DNA from: Actinocorallia populi
Lineage (GTDB): Bacteria > Actinomycetota > Actinomycetes > Streptosporangiales > Streptosporangiaceae
DNA: 64,000 nt
Direction: 5' to 3'
Assembly: GCF_002995495.1 (NCBI RefSeq)
Contig: NZ_PVZV01000001.1
Location: 434,001-498,000 of the forward strand
Positions 28,365 through 36,574 of the stretch are shown here, piece by piece. A program made the position numbers and the translations under genes. Below the pieces are notes generated by a model. It did not search any database, was not told the origin of the DNA, and worked only from the letters and a program-made list of their open reading frames with translations. The first letter of the stretch is position 1, and each line of letters starts with the position of its first letter.

Positions 28365-29294
28365 ATGAACACGGCGATCGAGCTGACCGGCCTCACCAAG
28401 GACTACGGGTCACGGCGCGGCCTGGACGACTTGTCCCTGCGGGTGGCGGCCGGGGAGGTGTTCGGCTACCTGGGTCCCAACGGGGCGGGCAAATCCACCA
28501 CCATCCGGCTGATGCTGGACCTCATCCGCCCCACCTCCGGCACCGTCCGGGTGCTGGGGATGGACCCGCGCGCGGACGCGGTACGGCTGCACCGCCGGAT
28601 CGGCTACCTGGCCGGGGACTTTGTGGTCGACGGCCGCCAGCGGGCCGGCGAGTGCCTGTCCTTCCTGGGCGACCTGCGCGGCGGCGTCCCGGCGGCGCGC
28701 GTCCTGGATCTGGCCGACCGGCTGGAACTGGACCTGTCGGCCCGGGTCAGGAGCCTGTCCAAGGGAAACCGGCAGAAGGTCGGGCTCGTCCAGGCGTTCA
28801 TGCACCGGCCCGAACTGCTGATCCTGGACGAACCCACCTCGGGTCTCGACCCGCTGGTGCAGCAGACGTTCCTCGAGATGGTCGCCGAGGCCAAAGCGGC
28901 CGGGCAGACGGTGTTCATGTCCAGCCACATCATGAGCGAGGTGGAGGCCGTCGCCGACCGGGTGGCCATCATCCGCGAAGGCCGCCTGGCGGCCGTCGAC
29001 ACCGTCACCGCCCTGCGGGAGCGCTCGCTCCTGCGCGTGCGGATCGACTTCGCCGAAGCCGTCACCGCCGAGGAGTTCGCGGCCCTGCCCGGCGTCACCG
29101 ACCTGACCGTGACCGGTGCCGAAGGCGGCGCCACGCTCACCTGCCGCCTGGACGGCCGCCCCGACGCCCTCGTCAAGGCCGCGGCCCGCCACACCGTCAC
29201 CGACCTGCGCGCCGAAAACCAGGACCTGGAAGAGCTCTTCCACGCCTACTACACCGGCGGACGCCCCGGCGCCGCGACCGGCCCCACCCGCTGA
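28365..29294 (+). CDS. ABC transporter ATP-binding protein
   Basis: A 309-residue ATPase of the ABC-2 exporter type. Walker A GPNGAGKST, a signature loop of unusual form (SLSKGNRQKVGL) and Walker B LLILDEPTSGLDP are present, followed by the H-loop SSHIMSEVE and a C-terminal extension of about 80 residues. Divergent from the GbsR/MarR-like regulator and followed by its permease. The ATG is only a few bases from the predicted transcription start. Likely drug or lipid export under repressor control. Confidence 0.95.
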   Translation: MNTAIELTGLTKDYGSRRGLDDLSLRVAAGEVFGYLGPNGAGKSTTIRLMLDLIRPTSGTVRVLGMDPRADAVRLHRRIGYLAGDFVVDGRQRAGECLSFLGDLRGGVPAARVLDLADRLELDLSARVRSLSKGNRQKVGLVQAFMHRPELLILDEPTSGLDPLVQQTFLEMVAEAKAAGQTVFMSSHIMSEVEAVADRVAIIREGRLAAVDTVTALRERSLLRVRIDFAEAVTAEEFAALPGVTDLTVTGAEGGATLTCRLDGRPDALVKAAARHTVTDLRAENQDLEELFHAYYTGGRPGAATGPTR

Positions 29295-29326
29295 TTCCTC
29301 TCCTTCACTCCCGTCGAGGACACGAC

Positions 29327-30172
29327 ATGACCGCTACCCGGCACGCGACCTCCTCCCCTGCTCTGCCCGGTGCCTCGGGCGCCGCCCGCGCGTTCGGGCG
29401 CTCGATGTTCACCAAGACCCTGTTCGACAACCGGCGCATCTTCACCGTCTGGGCATTGGCCACCGGCCTGCTGGCGCTGATGTACGCCGGCTTCTACCCG
29501 CAGATCACCGCTGACACCGCCGCCAGTGTGCCCGAGGCGATGAGCGGATTCGGTTTCGACGACATGGGGTCGGCCGCCGGATACCTCCAAGGCGCGGTGT
29601 TCGGGCTGCTGGTGCCCTTGCTGGTCACCTTCTACGGCGCCGCCACCGGTGCCCGCATGATCTCTGCCGACGAGGAATCCGGCTACCTCGACCTGCTGCT
29701 GGCCCACCCGATCAGCCGCACCCGCCTGCTGCTGCAGCGTTTCGCCGCCCTGGCCACCGGAGCCGTGCTCATCGCGGCCGCGGTGCTGGGCGCGATGCTG
29801 GCCATCCGCGCCGGCGCCGAACTGGACACGATCTCCGCAGGGGGGTTCGCCGCACAGGCCGTCACCCTGGCGCTGCTCGCCCTGGTGTTCGGGGCGCTGG
29901 CCACCGCCATCGGCGCGGCCACCGGCAAGGGCCGCGCCACCGTGTTCGGCGCCGCCGCCGGAATCGGCGTGCTGGCCTACGCCGTCAACGGATTCGCCCC
30001 CCAGATCGGCGCCGACCGGCTGCGCCGCCTCACTCCCTTCCACTACTACATCGGCGGCGAGCCGCTGAAGAACGGCCTCCCCCTCGCCGACGTGTGCGTG
30101 CTGGCCGCCGTCACCGCCGTGCTCCTCGGCGCGGGGACCTGGCGGTTCGCCCGCCGCGACCTCGGCCGCTGA
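29327..30172 (+). CDS. ABC-2 type permease
   Basis: A 281-residue membrane protein with about six helices (44-62, 85-108, 139-160, 176-200, 208-225, 255-275). It follows the ATPase by 32 nt and is its partner. The segment ESGYLDLLLAHPISRTRLLLQRF is typical of ABC-2 permeases. Ends in a convergent hairpin shared with the SapA-like gene. Substrate unknown. Confidence 0.92.
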   Translation: MTATRHATSSPALPGASGAARAFGRSMFTKTLFDNRRIFTVWALATGLLALMYAGFYPQITADTAASVPEAMSGFGFDDMGSAAGYLQGAVFGLLVPLLVTFYGAATGARMISADEESGYLDLLLAHPISRTRLLLQRFAALATGAVLIAAAVLGAMLAIRAGAELDTISAGGFAAQAVTLALLALVFGALATAIGAATGKGRATVFGAAAGIGVLAYAVNGFAPQIGADRLRRLTPFHYYIGGEPLKNGLPLADVCVLAAVTAVLLGAGTWRFARRDLGR

Positions 30173-30208
30173 GCAGACGCGCGCCCGGCGTCACCCGGAC
30201 ATGGAGAT

Positions 30209-30244
30209 GGCCCCCAGCGGATTACCGGAGAGTGGCTGGGGGCC
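30209..30244. terminator. Convergent hairpin terminator
   Basis: A perfect 10-bp stem GGCCCCCAGC with a 16-nt loop lies between the ABC permease and the SapA-like gene. Confidence 0.6.
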
Positions 30245-30311
30245 TGCCGGGACGGGTGGCCGTCCCAGGTCGTGCGGCCGTCGGTGCGGCCGGTGCGCGG
30301 GCGTCCTCGCG

Positions 30312-30725
30312 TCAGCCGCAGTTGGTCTTGCGCTTGCCGCCTTCGGTGCCGGAGATGCGGCCCATCCAGTCGACGCACTTGCCCGGCGCGTACAGGTAGA
30401 CCGGACCGGCATAGGACCTGAACTGGCCGCCCTGGAACGCCGGCCAGTGGCTGCCGACCGGGTTGGCGCCCAGGCCGACCTCGATGAGCACGGGCGAGCC
30501 GGCGGTGTTGCGCTTGGCGATCGCGCAGTTCTTGCCGGTGGACGCGTTGTAGGTGAGGAACACCGTCCCCTTGGTGCCGATCGCGTCCTTGTTCACGACG
30601 GCGTAGCCGGAACCGCATTCACCCGCATAGGTGGCGGCGGACGCGGGGGCGGCGGTGGCCACGGCCCCCGCGGTCGCGGCGACCGCCGCAAGTCCCAGCG
30701 TGGTGATCTTCTTCGCGATGCGCAC
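30312..30725 (-). CDS. SapA-like secreted protein
   Basis: A 137-residue secreted protein with a signal peptide (basic AKK, hydrophobic LGLAAVAATAGAVATA, cleavage after ASA). The mature part has the motifs of Streptomyces spore-associated protein A: CGSGYAVVN, GTVFLTYNASTGKNCAI, SYAGPVYLYAPGKCVDWMG and a C-terminal NCG, with four cysteines for two disulphides. GTG 30725 is chosen for its GGGAGACC ribosome site and clean signal peptide. Its role is unknown, but it is linked to aerial growth and spores in Streptomyces, which suggests a sporulating host. Confidence 0.88.
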   Translation of the reverse strand: MRIAKKITTLGLAAVAATAGAVATAAPASAATYAGECGSGYAVVNKDAIGTKGTVFLTYNASTGKNCAIAKRNTAGSPVLIEVGLGANPVGSHWPAFQGGQFRSYAGPVYLYAPGKCVDWMGRISGTEGGKRKTNCG

Positions 30726-30854
30726 GGCGAGGTCTCCCTTTGCGTTGCGGTCGTAGTGCGACCACGCTGGCACGGGGCCTCCGGCGCCGTCGAGCGTTCT
30801 TTGTCCGCTGGACGTCCAAGAGCCGTTGGACAAATGAATCCGCAGGTCAGCGGC

Positions 30855-31832
30855 CTAACCGACGCGGACGTCCAAGAAGATCGGGCGCTTGCCGGGGAAG
30901 AGCGTGCGGCCCTGGCGGTCGACCATCTTCCAGTAGATCCGGCAGCTGCCGCTCTCCTTCGGCGTCCGCACCCGCACCCGGATGTCGACGCTCTCCCCCG
31001 GCCTCGTCCGGGGGATCTCCACCCGGTCCGGGGCGGCGCAGATCGCGTCGTTCGCCCGCATGAGGAAGCGGCCTTCCCACTCCACCGTCCCGGCGTTCCG
31101 GATCCGCCACACCTTCTCGAACTCCTCGCCCTGCCGCACCAGGGTGCCGTCCGGATAGGTGATGTCCCCTTCGAAAACCGAATCGTCCACTTCGAACGAA
31201 GGCCGCGCCGCCGGGGGCCTCCCTGCGGGGTCGTCTTTGAGGAGGAACGCGGCGCCTCCGACGACGACGGCCAGCACCGCGAACGCGATGACGGCGGCGA
31301 CGGCACCCGTGTTCAGCCGGAGGCGCCGCATCCGGACGACGTGCGGTGCCGTCACCACGTCCGGCTCCGGTTCCGCGGACCTGGCCTCGGGCACCACAGC
31401 CTCGGGCACCGCGGTCTCAGGCGCGGCAATCCCGGGCGCTGCGGCCTCGGGCGCGGCGGCCTCGGGAGCAACGGTCTCCGCCGCCCCCACGACGGATTCC
31501 GTCCGCTCGGCCGCGACGTCGGCGTCCACGAGATCGGCGTCATCGAGTTCCGCGAGCGCCTTCGTCCGGCGCCAGAGCTCCCGCCACTCCCGCTCGGTCT
31601 CCGCGGCATCGCGCCCCAGCCGCTCGACCGCCAGGACCCGGACGAACTCCCAGGTCGTCCCCCAGCTCGCCAGCGTCCGCCCCTGCGCCGCCGCGGCCAG
31701 CGACGACTTCGAGGCCGCCGCCCCCAGCCGGGAGGACATCTCCGCGAACGACGGATCGCCCGCCTCCACCTTGAGCCGCCACAACCGGTCCGCGAACGCC
31801 GCGACCGGCCCTTCGGCAGGATCGGGCCGCAT
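30855..31832 (-). CDS. HTH-domain, transmembrane, NBR1-type Ig (FW) domain protein
   Basis: A 325-residue one-pass membrane protein. Residues about 10-105 form an actinobacterial helical HTH-type domain (FADRLWRLKVEAGDPSFAEMSSRLG, SKSSLAAAAQGRTLASW). An Ala/Pro/Glu-rich linker of imperfect EAAAP repeats (about 120-150) leads to a membrane helix (about 175-200). Outside, residues 215-325 form an Ig-like domain of the NBR1 FW family (GEEFEKVWRIRNAGTVEWEG, SVDIRVRVRTPKESGSCRIYWKMVD). FW domains are known in bacteria but the combination with a cytosolic HTH suggests a transmembrane signalling role. ATG 31832 follows GGAGACCC. Inferred function only. Confidence 0.8.
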   Translation of the reverse strand: MRPDPAEGPVAAFADRLWRLKVEAGDPSFAEMSSRLGAAASKSSLAAAAQGRTLASWGTTWEFVRVLAVERLGRDAAETEREWRELWRRTKALAELDDADLVDADVAAERTESVVGAAETVAPEAAAPEAAAPGIAAPETAVPEAVVPEARSAEPEPDVVTAPHVVRMRRLRLNTGAVAAVIAFAVLAVVVGGAAFLLKDDPAGRPPAARPSFEVDDSVFEGDITYPDGTLVRQGEEFEKVWRIRNAGTVEWEGRFLMRANDAICAAPDRVEIPRTRPGESVDIRVRVRTPKESGSCRIYWKMVDRQGRTLFPGKRPIFLDVRVG

Positions 31833-31979
31833 GGGTCTCCGTCCGCGCTGCCCGCGCCCGCCAGCCTGTGCTGCTTCCCGCACCTGACCCCCCGACCTGG
31901 ATCCCGCACGACACAAAGAAAGAGGTGGAATGCCCAGGGGTCGACGATACCGAGCCGGATGACGCACCCGTCTCCGCGT

Positions 31980-32052
31980 TTCGACCCGTCTACGGGCAGA
32001 TCACGCGGCGCTGGTCCGTCCATCCCGAGGAGTTCGCGGACGCGTTCGTCTG
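31980..32052 (+). pseudogene. Relic of a katG gene
   Basis: About 70 bases match the intact katG at 22118-22190: TTCGACCCG, then CAGATCACGCGGCGCTGG identical, then CCCGAGGAGTTCGCGGACGC identical, with few mismatches and one base lost after the first nine bases, which shifts the frame. In the shifted frame it still reads YGQITRRW and HPEEFADAF. It lies between two unrelated minus-strand genes and has no start or remaining gene body. Confidence 0.75.
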
Positions 32053-32088
32053 GAGCCGGTCCGAAGCGCAGGCCTGGACCGGCGCGGG

Positions 32089-32853
32089 TCAGCCGGCCAG
32101 CGGCTCGTCTCCGGGAGGCTCCTCAGACTCCAGGAACGAGGTGGCGTCGAGCAGGAGTTGTGACAGGCCCGCGCAGGTCGAACCTCGGAAGGGGGGGTCG
32201 GGGCGCGCGGAGTGGTCCGTGGTGAGGTGGTAAGGGTGGTGGAGCCATGCGACGGCGCTGGTCTCCTTCACGTGGACCTTGACGTCCAGGTACTCGCGGG
32301 GGTCGATGATCTCGTAGCTGGTGGCGTAGCGGTGGACCGCGTCGGAGATGACGAGGGCCAGGTCGCCCGGCATGGCCTTCGCGCACTGCTTGAGGACGGG
32401 TGCGTCCAGCAGCCGGTGGAGGTGGTTGACGTCCTCGCCGACCACTCCGTTGTCGTCGCGCTGGTACCAGCCGATGTGGATGGCCATGCGCAGCTGGAAG
32501 CGCGTCTCCTTCGGCGCGGTCCGGTTGTGTCTGCGCAGCTCCTTCACGATCTCGCCGACGAGTTCCCTGACGACGGCGGCCGACTTCGTGTCGGCCGGGG
32601 CGAGCATGAACATGCCGTCGCCCCGGTCCTCCCGGTGGCCTTCCGAGCCCTGCCAGGACAGGTCGACGGCGGTGCAGGCCCGGCGGAGGATCAGGTAGAG
32701 GGCTTCGCGGATCAGGGCCTGCCGGAGGGAGGTCCGGGTACCGAACCCCGGGACGTCGACGGCGAACATCACGCTGTGCCGGGGAGTGGACGGCCCGGAC
32801 TGCTCGGGGCCCAACCGCCTGATGATCACGAGCAGCCGGTCGTAGAGACGCAC
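32089..32853 (-). CDS. Class III nucleotidyl cyclase-like protein
   Basis: A 254-residue protein of the actinobacterial cyclase-like group. The fold motifs keep candidate catalytic residues: MFAVDVPGFG (Asp33), EDRGDGMFML (Asp79), and GEDVNHLHRLLD (Asn143, Arg147), the metal and transition-state positions of class III cyclases. LRMAIHIGWY and the C-terminal HVKETSAVAWLHHP are typical of the group. GTG 32853 is the start because GAAAGGA sits upstream; the frame remains open far beyond without homology. It overlaps a small upstream gene by 28 nt. Whether it makes a cyclic nucleotide is untested; this type of protein often sits in signalling or defence islands. Confidence 0.8.
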   Translation of the reverse strand: MRLYDRLLVIIRRLGPEQSGPSTPRHSVMFAVDVPGFGTRTSLRQALIREALYLILRRACTAVDLSWQGSEGHREDRGDGMFMLAPADTKSAAVVRELVGEIVKELRRHNRTAPKETRFQLRMAIHIGWYQRDDNGVVGEDVNHLHRLLDAPVLKQCAKAMPGDLALVISDAVHRYATSYEIIDPREYLDVKVHVKETSAVAWLHHPYHLTTDHSARPDPPFRGSTCAGLSQLLLDATSFLESEEPPGDEPLAG

Positions 32854-33092
32854 TTCAGTCCTTTCTTCGAGCCTTGCACGGTTTCGTCGAGGTGGTCGTC
32901 GGCCCAGAAGTCGATCAACGATGCGGCGCCGAGGCCGTGCAGGACCGGGCGGTGGCCGAGCAGCCGGCCGGTGATGAGCATCCACTGGGTCGTCAGGGTG
33001 ACCGCCAGGAGGAGTTCCTCCTCGTTCTGCGGGCCCTCCCGCGAGCCGCCGGACACCGGAGCGGTGACCCGCGCGGGGCAGAGAGAGGGCAT
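32826..33092 (-). CDS. Small protein coupled to the cyclase-like gene
   Basis: An 88-residue protein whose middle is helical and conserved in appearance (NEEELLLAVTLTTQWMLITGRLLG, AASLIDFWADDHLDETV). Its 3' end overlaps the cyclase-like gene by 28 nt in another frame, so the two are translationally linked. I know no named family. It could be a regulator or effector-associated domain for the cyclase-like protein. ATG 33092 has no strong ribosome site, and a later start is possible. Confidence 0.55.
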   Translation of the reverse strand: MPSLCPARVTAPVSGGSREGPQNEEELLLAVTLTTQWMLITGRLLGHRPVLHGLGAASLIDFWADDHLDETVQGSKKGLKCVSTTGCS

Positions 33093-33280
33093 GGCGCATC
33101 GGCTTTCGTTCGCACGACGGGATCGGCGGGGCGGTGAGCCCTCGCGTCATGAACGATTCCGCTTGCGAGCGGCCCGCGGGAGAGAAACCGGCAGGCAGAA
33201 CGTGCGATGGCCGAAAAACTACGAAAGAAAACACGGCACCGGGACGAGACCGACAGCACCCGGCCGGTGGATACGACAAC

Positions 33281-33312
33281 GCCCCGGTCCCGTCGGTCGA
33301 CGGGGCCGGGGC
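33281..33312 (-). terminator. Hairpin terminator
   Basis: A 14-bp stem (GCCCCGGTCCCGTC, one G-T wobble) with loop GGTC lies just after the stop of the minus-strand HTH-domain gene at 33335. Confidence 0.65.
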
Positions 33313-33334
33313 GCCGGGGGACGGCGGGCGTGGA

Positions 33335-34219
33335 TCAAGGGGGCGGCTGCTCCTGTGCCTGGTTGTCGGGGGATTCGAGGGGCTCGGGCCGGGTCAGCCC
33401 CTCCAGCAGTTCGACGCACGTGGAGAAGGCCTTGGCGGCTTCGGTGTGGCCGGACTCCTCTGCCAGGACGGCCAGGCGGAACGCGTGGTCGCGGGCCGCG
33501 AACCGGTCGATCCCGTGTGGGTCGGCCTCCAGGAGCTCCATCGCCTCCTCGTGCTCGACGGCCCCGGACGCGATCAGCAGCTCGGTGATCTTCTCGTCGT
33601 CGGCGGCACGGACCGTCAGGAGAAGCGCGCTCTGGTAGAACGCGTGCGGATCGCGCCGGCGGACACGCTGCAGGAGCGCTTCCCCGTAGGAACCGTAACC
33701 GGCGATCGCATCCCGCTGCTCGCCGGTCAGCTCCCGGGGCTCGGCCGAGGCCAGGTCGCAGGGCACGGCCGAGTCGGTCGAGCGGAACCAGATCTGTTCC
33801 GGGGAGTAGCGCCTGACCCCGGGCCGGTACCCGCGCCAGACGAACAGCCCGTCCGCGTGGGCGTCGTCGGCGAACTTCTGCAGCTTCTTCTGCAGCTTCT
33901 CCAGCCGTTCGCGCACCGCGTCCGGCCCCAGGTCGGGCCGGCCGTTCTCCCGGCCGATCGCCAGGCAGCACAGGATGTAGGTCCGCACGAGTTTGGGGGA
34001 GGGCAGGCCTCGGGACTGTCCGTTGAGCAGGTTGCCGAAGGTGGACTTCGTGTGCCCCGGGGCCTTCTTCGCCTGGTAGAACTCGGGATAGATCCGCGGG
34101 AGACGTTCACACATCTCGACCAGCTCGGACAGCGATGTGACCGCGCACTCGCGATAGAGCTCCTGCAGCAGTGCGGCGAACGCATCGCGATAGGGATGTT
34201 CCGGATACCTACTTATCAT
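33335..34219 (-). CDS. Actinobacterial HTH-domain protein
   Basis: A 294-residue soluble protein. Residues 10-95 form a helical HTH-type domain (LLQELYRECAVTSLSELVEMCERLP, HTKSTFGNLLNGQSRGLPSPKLVRTYILCCL) like the one at the N-terminus of the 30855-31832 protein. A coiled-coil-like Arg/Glu/Lys stretch follows (RERLEKLQKKLQKF, about 105-118), then a helical C-terminal half with TPR-like character (HAFRLAVLAEESGHTEAAKAFSTCVELLEGL). It may be a DNA- or effector-binding regulator. The ATG is preceded by an AT-rich region without a clear ribosome site. Function unknown. Confidence 0.7.
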   Translation of the reverse strand: MISRYPEHPYRDAFAALLQELYRECAVTSLSELVEMCERLPRIYPEFYQAKKAPGHTKSTFGNLLNGQSRGLPSPKLVRTYILCCLAIGRENGRPDLGPDAVRERLEKLQKKLQKFADDAHADGLFVWRGYRPGVRRYSPEQIWFRSTDSAVPCDLASAEPRELTGEQRDAIAGYGSYGEALLQRVRRRDPHAFYQSALLLTVRAADDEKITELLIASGAVEHEEAMELLEADPHGIDRFAARDHAFRLAVLAEESGHTEAAKAFSTCVELLEGLTRPEPLESPDNQAQEQPPP

Positions 34220-34386
34220 GATGGATCACTTGTCCATGAAATATCAGCATATGACACTAGATGCCGTTGGCGATCGGTGAAACGTCGGATCCGTCCAGGT
34301 GAAGAAAGGCACCCGCCACCCGAACGTGCCCAGTGTGCCAGCCGAACGAGTGACGAATGAGGCAATTGACACCTTTGCCACAAACC

Positions 34387-35286
34387 TCACAGTTTACTGA
34401 TGGCTTCCCACAGGATGCGAGGAGTTTCCGCGGGCGGATGCGCCATGGTCGCGAGCGAATGCAATACCAATCGGTAATATTCGACGTCCCGGGGATCATC
34501 GAGATAGAGCGCGGTGGTGAGCTGCTCCAGATACACCACGTCCGGTCGGCTCCCGCCCTGCGGCGACAGCAGGATGATCGGCCTGCCGCCCGTGATGTGC
34601 CCTCCCGCCGAGAAGGGGAGCACCTGGATCGTCAGTTCCGGCAGGTCGCACAGCTGCTCCAGGTGGCGGAGCTGGCGGAACATGGCCATCCGGTCGCCCA
34701 CCCGCCGGTACAGGACCGTCTCATCGATGATCGCCCAGACTTTCGGCGGGTCGTCGGAGTCGTGCAGGCGCCGCTGGCGCGCCATCCGCAGCGCCAGCCG
34801 GTGCTCCAGCTCGTCGGGATGGCACCGGTGCCCGCCCAGGCCGATCACGGCCGAGGCGTAGTCGCGGTGCTGCAGCAGACCCGGCACGAACTGCGGGTCG
34901 TAGGAGCGGATGCCCTCGGCGGAGTGCTCCAGGCCGAGGAACGGCCCGAACCAGTCCGGGACGACGTCCGCGAACGCCGACCACCAGCCCGGCACGCTCG
35001 CCTCCCGGGCCAGACTCAGCAGCGCGGCCCGTTCCGCCAGGTCATCGATCCCGTACAGCTCGCACAGTGCTATGACGTCCCGCAGCCGGGCGGGGACCTG
35101 TCCCAGTTCCAGGCCGCTGAGCGTGGCCGCCGGGGCGGAGATCGCCACGGCGGCGGCCGGGCGGCTGATGTTGCGGCCCTCGCGGTGACGGCGCAGGGCG
35201 AGTCCGAGCCGGATCCGCGCCACCACCGGGCCCGCTCCCGTCTGCAGTGCGGGGCTGCCGGAGTGGTCGCCTGCCCGTGCGCCCAT
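34387..35286 (-). CDS. XRE-family regulator with DUF5753
   Basis: A 299-residue actinobacterial regulator: N-terminal HTH_31 (ARIRLGLALRRHREGRNISRPAAAVAISAPAATLSGLELG) and C-terminal DUF5753 (YDPQFVPGLLQHRDYASAVI, RMARQRRL, VWAIIDETVLYRRVG, LEQLCDLPELTIQVLPF, VVYLEQLTTALYLDDP, EYYRLVLHSLATMA). The usual small DUF397 partner gene is not found downstream: the 34257-34386 region lacks its motifs. Family known from Streptomyces WhiJ/BldB-like developmental systems. Target genes unknown. Confidence 0.92.
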   Translation of the reverse strand: MGARAGDHSGSPALQTGAGPVVARIRLGLALRRHREGRNISRPAAAVAISAPAATLSGLELGQVPARLRDVIALCELYGIDDLAERAALLSLAREASVPGWWSAFADVVPDWFGPFLGLEHSAEGIRSYDPQFVPGLLQHRDYASAVIGLGGHRCHPDELEHRLALRMARQRRLHDSDDPPKVWAIIDETVLYRRVGDRMAMFRQLRHLEQLCDLPELTIQVLPFSAGGHITGGRPIILLSPQGGSRPDVVYLEQLTTALYLDDPRDVEYYRLVLHSLATMAHPPAETPRILWEAISKL

Positions 35287-35403
35287 CGCTCACCCCCCGT
35301 CGGCCTCGCCCGACCCTAACCGCCGGACGACGCCCGCCTTCCCTCAGATCCGGCAATGGACGGAGGGTCTTCTCCGACCGGACATCCCCGCTTCTCCCAC
35401 AGG

Positions 35404-36222
35404 TCAGGGTTTGCGGCCCACTCCGCAGTACTGGTCGGACGGCTGGATCTCCGAGAGGCCCTCGGCCTCCTGGCGCCACAGCGGGCAGGACACGATGCCG
35501 GGTTCCACCAGCTCCAGGCCCTCGAAGAGCGCCGCGATCTCGGCGGGGGTGCGGGACCGGCCCTCAGGGGTGCCGTACGCGTTCCACTGGTCGATCGCGT
35601 CGGCCATCTGCGCGCCGGTCACCTCGAGCGTGGGGTGCGTGACCGCCAGCAGGCTTCCCGGCGGCATGGCCTCCATCAGCGTGCCGATGATGTCGCGGGC
35701 GGTCTCGTCCTCCAGGACGTGCCACAGGACGCCGAGCATGGTGACCGCCACCGGCTGCGAGAGGTCCAGCGTCTCGGCGGCCTGCTCCAGGATGCTCCGC
35801 GGGTCGTACAGGTCGACGTCCAGGTAGTCCGTGACGCCTTCGGGGGTGCTGGTCAGCAGTGCCCGGGCGTGGGCCAGGACGAGCGGGTCGTTGTCGACGT
35901 ACACCACTCGTGCCGCCGGGTTCACCCGCTGGGCGACCTGGTGGGTGTTGTCGACCGTCGGAAGGCCCGTCCCGATGTCAAGGAATTGAGCGATTCCTAC
36001 CTCACCCGCCGCATATCGCACGGCTCGGCCGAGGAACAACCGGTTGATACGAGCCTGGGTGACGATGTCAGGAAGGATCTGCTCGATCTGGTCGCCCAGT
36101 TCCCGGTCGACCGGGTAGTTCTCCTTGCCGCCGAGCCAGTAGTCCCAGATGCGCGCCGAATGCGACCTGGTCGTATCGATCTTCGGGGTCGAGGGCAGCG
36201 GTCTCTGGCGGTCTGAGGGCAC
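35404..36222 (-). CDS. SAM-dependent methyltransferase of the DUF574 family
   Basis: A 272-residue protein of the actinobacterial S-adenosyl methyltransferase family PF04672. Markers: SHSARIWDYWLGGKENYPVDRE, ARINRLFLGRAVRYAA, FLDIGTGLPT (SAM-binding glycine-rich loop), VVYVDNDPLVLAHARALL and PVAVTMLGVLWHV. GTG 36222 has the ideal ribosome site GGGAGGA; an ATG at 36264 has none. Proteins of this family are abundant in filamentous actinomycetes, often beside XRE/DUF397 systems, with mostly unknown substrates. Separated from the XRE gene by about 120 nt. Confidence 0.92.
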   Translation of the reverse strand: MPSDRQRPLPSTPKIDTTRSHSARIWDYWLGGKENYPVDRELGDQIEQILPDIVTQARINRLFLGRAVRYAAGEVGIAQFLDIGTGLPTVDNTHQVAQRVNPAARVVYVDNDPLVLAHARALLTSTPEGVTDYLDVDLYDPRSILEQAAETLDLSQPVAVTMLGVLWHVLEDETARDIIGTLMEAMPPGSLLAVTHPTLEVTGAQMADAIDQWNAYGTPEGRSRTPAEIAALFEGLELVEPGIVSCPLWRQEAEGLSEIQPSDQYCGVGRKP

Positions 36223-36532
36223 GGAATCCTCCCGGGGCGGACAGGCTGCGAGTGGCTCCAACATAGAACAAATATGATCTTTAATGCAGGAAAGAACGCC
36301 TATCTATCCGCTTTGGACATTGCATGGCGTGTCGCATGACACACCCATCGCGCCCAAAAAGCTAACTTTCAGCAGCAAACAGTAAGAATTACCTGGGATT
36401 CATGGACGATCCTGAATCAGACGACCCGTCCGGAAAATTTTTCGCAGTTCGTCGACGTCCACGGACACCGGGCCGCGAACGGCCCTCGGGTCCGGGAGGG
36501 CCGGTCTCCGCCCGCACCGGGAACGTGGAGAA
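36223..36532. other. AT-rich intergenic region
   Basis: About 310 bp, clearly AT-richer than its surroundings between 36260 and 36440, upstream of the DUF574 methyltransferase. It should hold that gene's promoter. I see no supported gene. Confidence 0.4.
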
Positions 36533-36560
36533 GCGCCCTCCGCCCCGAGGCGGAGGGCGC
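36533..36560 (-). terminator. Hairpin terminator
   Basis: A perfect 12-bp stem GCGCCCTCCGCC with loop CCGA lies 14 nt after the stop of the secreted Ig-like gene. Confidence 0.8.
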
Positions 36561-36574
36561 AGGTGCCGCGGGGG

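Noticed and set aside
34257-34499. Possible DUF397 partner for the XRE/DUF5753 gene
   Set aside because: Position fits but the translated sequence has none of the DUF397 motifs, and it overlaps the 3' end of the XRE gene.
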